DNA from: Synchiropus splendidus
Lineage: Eukaryota; Chordata; Actinopteri; Syngnathiformes; Callionymidae
Length of the DNA stretch: 64,000 bases
NCBI RefSeq assembly: GCF_027744825.2
Contig: NC_071347.1
Location: 9,237,501 to 9,301,500 of the forward strand
Direction of reading: 5' to 3'
The notes beneath the pieces were generated by a model. It had not been told where the DNA came from. It did no database searches and worked only from the letters and a program-made list of their open reading frames with translations. The translations under genes were made by a program, and so were the position numbers. Positions within the stretch are counted from its first letter, which is position 1. Every line of letters starts with the position of its first letter. Shown here piece after piece: positions 58,126 to 64,000 of this stretch.

Positions 58126-61100
58126 ACACACACACATCAAGTTGACACACATCGGTCTAACCAGCAACAAGCCTTGTCAGTGCAGTTTGAGTTAACGTTG
58201 CAGTGGTTCTGTATGAACCTGGTTTCGTAACTATGAACCTGTTCTTCGGAGGCACCGTACTGACAACTATATTTCCTGTTGCACACAGTGGAGGTTCTGG
58301 ATGTGACTGAAGTCGTGGAGAGTATTTTATAATCTGCAGAAACAAATGAGCTAAAAGTGAACACAATTTAATATTCAATCTATACTCGACATTGGTTTTG
58401 TCATACAGTTTTTGAGCTCCTGGTGTTGCTTTTGTGCTTTTGCCATTATTCACTTCAGAAATCATCTGCTCCAATTCGCGGACAATAACTCTGAATTTCT
58501 TGTAGCTGCAATTATTGCACTGTTATTTGTGAAATGTTTAAAACGCCTGCAGGTCTACAGCCCCAAAGGCTCTTTAATAATGGATTTATTTTATTCCTGC
58601 TACCCGCATCTCTCCTCCGCACTGATTGCGCTTGATCTTTGATAGGATCATCTGAATCAGCAATTGAAACCCCCTGGGGCAAGAGAGAATGCAAAGGAAA
58701 GAAGAGGAAAATGTACAGAACAAAAAGAAAGAAAAGAAAGAGGTATAGTTGATGAGGAGGTGGGCAGAGCCATGGAGTGAGAGCAGAAGAGAAGTAATAC
58801 ATGGAGGTGAAAATGGAGACTAGAGTAGAAGCTAACTTGGAAAGTACTATAGAGGAAGCTGGGAAATAACAGGGACTATAATAATAAACTTAATAACCCC
58901 AACTCTCACCATAGTTTGACTAAAGATAGGTTGGAGTCTGTGATGACCTGATAACGGCAAACTCACTTGAACAGAGGGTCAAGAAAAGCATAAACCAAAA
59001 GCAGATAAATAATTCAAAGTGCTCTAATGTTGAGTAAATTATAAAGATGTTTATCGTGCACAAAATAATTAAAGCATTCTCTCTGTCTCGATCTGAAGGG
59101 TGAAGTGTTCACGTAGGGAGTAATCACGGCAAGAATACACAGTTATTATGAAAGATGTGCATCATTACATTCTTTTCTATGAATTATTGAGTAAAGATAC
59201 ACTGACTGTAAATGTGAAACGCTACCGTCCTAAATCAGAGCAGGACCCCGGGACAGGAAACAGCACGCAGGTCTCACGTTCAAAGAGCTTTCCTCATGAC
59301 TTGTGTTGTAAATTCCTGTCTTGTCCTGTACACTGGCAGCGTACAGCGGATTGAACAGATGAGCGGTCTGTATCTGGAATGTGACATGATGGGAATCGAT
59401 GCTGCAGTAGAGTAATGCGATGCTTCTGAGCAGTGAACAAAGATGGAAATCTTAAATAATGGAGGAAGTTGCCGAAGAAGAGAGGACATGAATCTTCTCT
59501 CTGGAATTCAACAGACAATTTATCAGTTCAACTTAGCCCACTCTAGATGTAGGAGAATGCCAAACGTAAACAACTTTAGCATCATAACACAAGAAATTAA
59601 CTGAAACAAAAAAACAAAACAAAAACACAAGCGAAACAACAAGCTACAAGACTACATTAAAAACCATGGGTGACTGTTTTTGTTCCCATACAATACATGT
59701 TCAATCCCTCCCTGGAATATAATGTTTAATGACAGAATTTAATTCAGCATTACTGTGAATGTATGCACTGAAAATAAAAATAAAAATTGAATTCTACGTA
59801 CCAGGAACTGAAATATCTGCTATTAAGCTTCTTAGCAGAGAAAGAAGTTGTGTCACCATAGACTACATAACACAGAGGTGCGTAGCTCCAGCAGAGTGTA
59901 TTAGAGTTCTGTTATTTGCATGACTCAAACTCTGTTTTTATAATCCCTTTTCACCCCTTATGACCTTGGTGGGATCATTCGCTTGTGTCACTCCGAAGTC
60001 TAATGCTGCAAGCCATGACACATGCATCTATGATTCTATGATTTGAAGTTACTTCTTAATAGCACCAGCTATTTGGTGGTGCATGTAAAGGGGCATCTTC
60101 AACAACAGCAGGGCTTTCAAGAAAAAAGGCAAGGGACTACCTGATCAATCTTGCCAGCATATACTCAAAGGACAGACCAATGACGTTATGTTACACGCGG
60201 CCTGTACAGTGAAACTGTGAAATACAGTAGATCTGCTCCAGGTGCTGAAGTAACACTGTCAGCCATCTCCTTTACGTGAACTGCCTTACTTCTCTGTAAC
60301 TAAGCAATAAATGCTACTTGATACACAATAAATTAATTATAAAAAACATAAAGGGAAATCTGCAATGTCTTGAGGTGACTCGCAATACTGTGGCCCATGG
60401 TCCAGCAGATGGATCCGAAAAAGGAGAGAGACCCAGTACCGTGATTTTGTCTCAAATTCTGGCTCTAATACCCTCAGCCAGTCGGTGCTATTAGAGGTAA
60501 CTGGGGAAATGAAAGTTTTAAAATCCCTAAGAGAACATCGACCCAGAAGATAAGCTGTTGGAAATCACTAAGCATCAAACGACAAATCGAACAGATGTTT
60601 GCTGCATTAAAGAAAAGAAAAAAAATACAAAAAATTATTCCTATTACTTGTTATAACACTTGTTAACACCTTTTTGTAGTCAAAAGTAAAATATAATGAC
60701 AGCAATAACTTAACCAAATGATATGACTTTGCCGTGGAGCAACATTGGTGGCCCCTAACTTGCAGCACCAAACTGTAGCACAACTTAAAAGACACCGTCT
60801 CCACGGAGGGTTAGGGTTAGGAATGCGGTGGGTCAGAAGTCTCATTCCCTGCTCATATTCAATAGAAAGTAGGCGTCCTTTGAAATCAATAGAGCAGAAA
60901 CATTTTTGCACATGCAGCTCCTTTGACAATTTGCACTCTTGATCTTTTGAGGGTGGTTTTCTTCACAGAGCAGGAGCAGCAGCAATAACAGACTTAATGA
61001 CGGTCCTGTGGAGGCGTGTGAAGCCATTATCTCTCCACCTCTGATAAAGTATGTGCTTAATAAACTGCTCAGAGAGTTAACCTCATGACAAAATACTGAC

Positions 61101-62871
61101 AACAGAAGCATTTCCAAAATGGAAAACAATCCCATAGGACACTAACAAGGCTGGACCGTCTGATGGTACATCAGAGCTGAACACGCTAAGGGACCTTGCA
61201 AGTCTCTGGGGACCACCAAGGTCGAAAACAGAACCCCGAATTAGAGAGTTATTGTTGTGTGAAATTACCTGTGTGGATAATTAAGAGCGAGAGCGCACAG
61301 AAAAGGTGCACGTCAAATCTGCCCGGAACATCCATCGCTTCCCCAGGGATCAAGGATTATTTTCATGGAAGTGTGGAACTTTGACCCGATGGTGGGGCAG
61401 AATCTGAAGACAGTCAACAGTGTGATTCTATATAAACATATAAAGAGCTCATCTGATGTGAAATCCAAGGTTTAATCTCGCAGTGTGCTGGCTGAAACTC
61501 GTTTATCAGGAGGAAGTTAATCCTGTGTGTCAGTGTGTGTGGACCGCGTGTGCTGATATGGGATGGTGGGAGGGGTGGCGACCATGTGGACAGGAGGAGG
61601 AGGAGGAGAAATCCAAAAAGAATTCAATCGGCTTAGAAAATAGAGAATGTGGTGAGAGATACGGGGAGCAAAACACCACCTTCAAAATATCTTAACATCA
61701 GACATGGCAGCGACTCTGTTTGCTTTTACAGACATGCACTGATCCGAGTGGGACGAGGTCATGATCCTGGATTTGGCATCTTCCTGTGCAGCTTGTCTAC
61801 AACTGTCTTGCCATGCCAGATTAAAAAGTGTTTGTTCTCTGCTCTGTGTTTAGATCTCTATATGCAGAAGGACTTATACAGTTACAATTAGATTCCTTCC
61901 TATGGAAAAATCTGGCAACCTTTTATTGTCCTAACATTTCATCATGAGAGAGTTAACCATCAACTTTGGCGTGGCATTGATTCAACCATAGTTGTTCACA
62001 AGAGCCAATATTCTGCGCGGAAAACTCACCTTGTACTTTATAGACAACTTCAGTCACATTTCAGTTTCAGATTGAACCATGGAAGCGGTTCGACTCGGAT
62101 CTCGTGTTTTACAAGGAGTAGATGGGGGAAGTAAATTTACCCTGTCCTGCTACACTGTTCAGCTTCAGCCATAATACATTTAAAAAATATAATATATGAA
62201 AATATTTATGTATTAAATAAACATATTGTGCTATTAAAATATCAATATAATCTCATGCCAGTAGAGTAGAGTAGAGTATTGCCATGTTTGAGTGCATCCA
62301 TGTTTTCTTAGGTCCTTTTACAGACACCCCATTTCATCTCTATCCAACGCTTGTGTCCAAAGGTTCATTCTCGTTAAGAAACAAGTTTCCGACCAAGAAA
62401 CATGGTTTCAGAGATAATCTGCTCTCTACTCTGTCACACTGTTGCCTCAATTACTTTCTTACCATCATTCCAGCTGAGTCAGTAGCAGATAGTAGCATTA
62501 AATAACCAAACAAGTTCACAAATGCGCAGCAAATTACAGGTTGGGTTACTTAAACACAGTTTATGTTCCAACTCCCAGATCTGTGTGAATGCAGATGCAA
62601 TGAAAGAGAGTGTGTATAAAATTAAAATGGCTTTTGACGATACAAAATTTGAACAGAAGTTCAGAAAAGGCATACAAGAGGTGTTAAAAGCAGATATAAC
62701 ATTTCCAGACACACTCGAGCAACTCCACAGTAAAATGTGGGTTGAGTGATGCATGGGGTGTTGCATTAACAATCTCCACTAGTGTAGGAATTTTTAAAGG
62801 CTTGTGTGTCCCAGTTTTTCTCTCTTTGCCTTTCTGGGCCACTCGTGCTCCGAGGTTACCATCTGAATATA

Positions 62872-62896
62872 ATATATATATATATATATATATAAT
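62872..62896. repeat. short (TA)n tract
   Basis: About 11 TA units within AT-rich sequence. Confidence 0.85.
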
Positions 62897-64000
62897 ATGA
62901 ATTTAAATAAACAGACAGCCAAAGACTCAACACCAGATGTACGCAAACACCAAGTAGAGTCTTCAGCTCCCTGTATTTCACTCAGTATGAAAACAGGAGT
63001 GTTGCCTTCTCACTCCTCCTTTGTGGCCACTTTCTCTGTGTGTCTGTGGCGTATCTGCAGCAAAGCAGCTGCATGCAGCGAGATATTGGGTTGCAAAACG
63101 TGAAGGTTCAGGATCAATTGGACACACTGAAATGGGCCACAGAAATGTAGTAGAAGCAAGCTACATTCCCTAAAGACTGGGAGTCTGAGAAACGTGAGTA
63201 TGGCGACGCCAACACTGAATCCAGGTCACTGGTCTGCTGCTCAATGTGTCGCCATGTTTCCGCGTTTTCATCCTCCATTATTCATCTGTGCTGGCTTCAT
63301 AGAACTTTCAGTGTTTTCTCATGAAGTGAACTTAATACACAGTTACATTCACAGAGAATCTAGCACCAGCAGCCTGTAAACAACAATCTTCCAGAGCACA
63401 AGTGACGTCACACTCAGTCTAGTGGAGGTTGATTGCAATCACAGACCATCACTGGGAGGAGATTACATTTCACACAAGCTGCATTTGTTTAACATTTAAC
63501 ACTCGGATTATGGCAGTGTGTTTAGCCTTCATCCCTGGTGGAAGTGAATCACATTTAAAAACCTACACAAGGGCACAAAAACAATGGCAACACTCAGCGA
63601 TTGTCAGTGAACTGGCTCTTATGTCAGAGAAGGCTTCACAACAAGACTGGGAAAAGTACTCAGGACTGCTGGGACAAATGGTGTCGCCAGTGGGATGGTC
63701 GCCATCAGGCAAGGGTATCAGTGTGTTTGAATGTGAGGTTGGAATATTTGAGGTACCTGTCATAGTGAAATATGGATGTTGGTCTGTGAAGGATGACCAG
63801 AGGAGGGGGCTGGGGGATGATACAACAGTAGTGTTGTTAACACTAATGCTTCTGTTATAACAACTTTGCGGGGAAGGAAGACATATTTTCCTCTGAAGTT
63901 GTGCGGCTGCAAAATAAAATTTATTACAATTCCTGGGTGTGCAGGTGCCTTCTTTTGGGAGACACCAGGCACCCGGACAGAGCTGTAATTGCTCTGACAA

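Larger units (their letters stand above)
53410..64000. other. probable ano3 first intron / 5' flank
   Basis: About 10.6 kb with no exon that I can support. The expected short N-terminal ano3 exon was not recognised and may lie beyond the window. Short open frames at 57322-57700, 62522-62749 and 63429-64000 have no named domain. The region holds one hAT-like copy and scattered simple repeats; otherwise I see nothing in it. Confidence 0.45.

Noticed and set aside
60803..60818. GGGTTAGGGTTAGG, telomere-like
   Set aside because: Only two units; too short to call an interstitial telomere array.

Overview
The window is nuclear DNA from a vertebrate, most likely a percomorph-type teleost fish. Six multi-exon or single-exon vertebrate orthologues can be read by translation. 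Their introns are short (many 70-300 bp), splice sites are canonical GT-AG, the intergenic DNA is AT-rich with long TA, CA and TC microsatellites, and small hAT-like DNA transposon copies are present. Species cannot be fixed from sequence alone. Gene names come from protein motifs and remembered vertebrate homologues, not from a search. Exon edges were placed by hand and checked by reading-frame continuity.

Layout. (1) 460-2901 (+): the last eight coding exons of clpx, the mitochondrial AAA+ unfoldase; its 5' exons lie left of the window. (2) 5122-6614 (+): ubap1l, an ESCRT-I type UMA/UBA protein, five exons. (3) 8384-13679 (-): prc1, the cytokinesis microtubule bundler, 14 exons that close into a 593-codon frame, with its promoter near 13.7-13.9 kb. 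(4) 15492-16866 (+): a tmem178b-like four-pass membrane protein, four exons, 294 aa. (5) 21225-21848 (-): single-exon fibin, a secreted fin-bud factor. (6) 37337-53409 (-): ano3 (TMEM16C), 24 coding exons that close in frame from an internal Met to the stop (about 957 aa). The first N-terminal exon was not found and 53410-64000 is probably its first intron.

The rest is intergenic or intronic: 17.3-21.2 kb, 21.9-37.3 kb and 53.4-64 kb hold no gene that I can support. They contain a hAT MITE with a perfect 8-bp target duplication, three copies of a second hAT-like family, an inverted pair of interspersed repeats, an 80-bp palindrome and a degenerate minisatellite.

The genes do not form one pathway. 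clpx and ubap1l keep the order and relative strand they have in mammals, and fibin and ano3 are also neighbours in mammals, so the window joins two ancestral linkage blocks. I saw no sign of a new multi-gene system. The more interesting points are regulatory and structural: twin perfect CRE sites upstream of fibin, tandem splice acceptors in ano3, and a triplet-repeat palindrome beside an ano3 splice donor.
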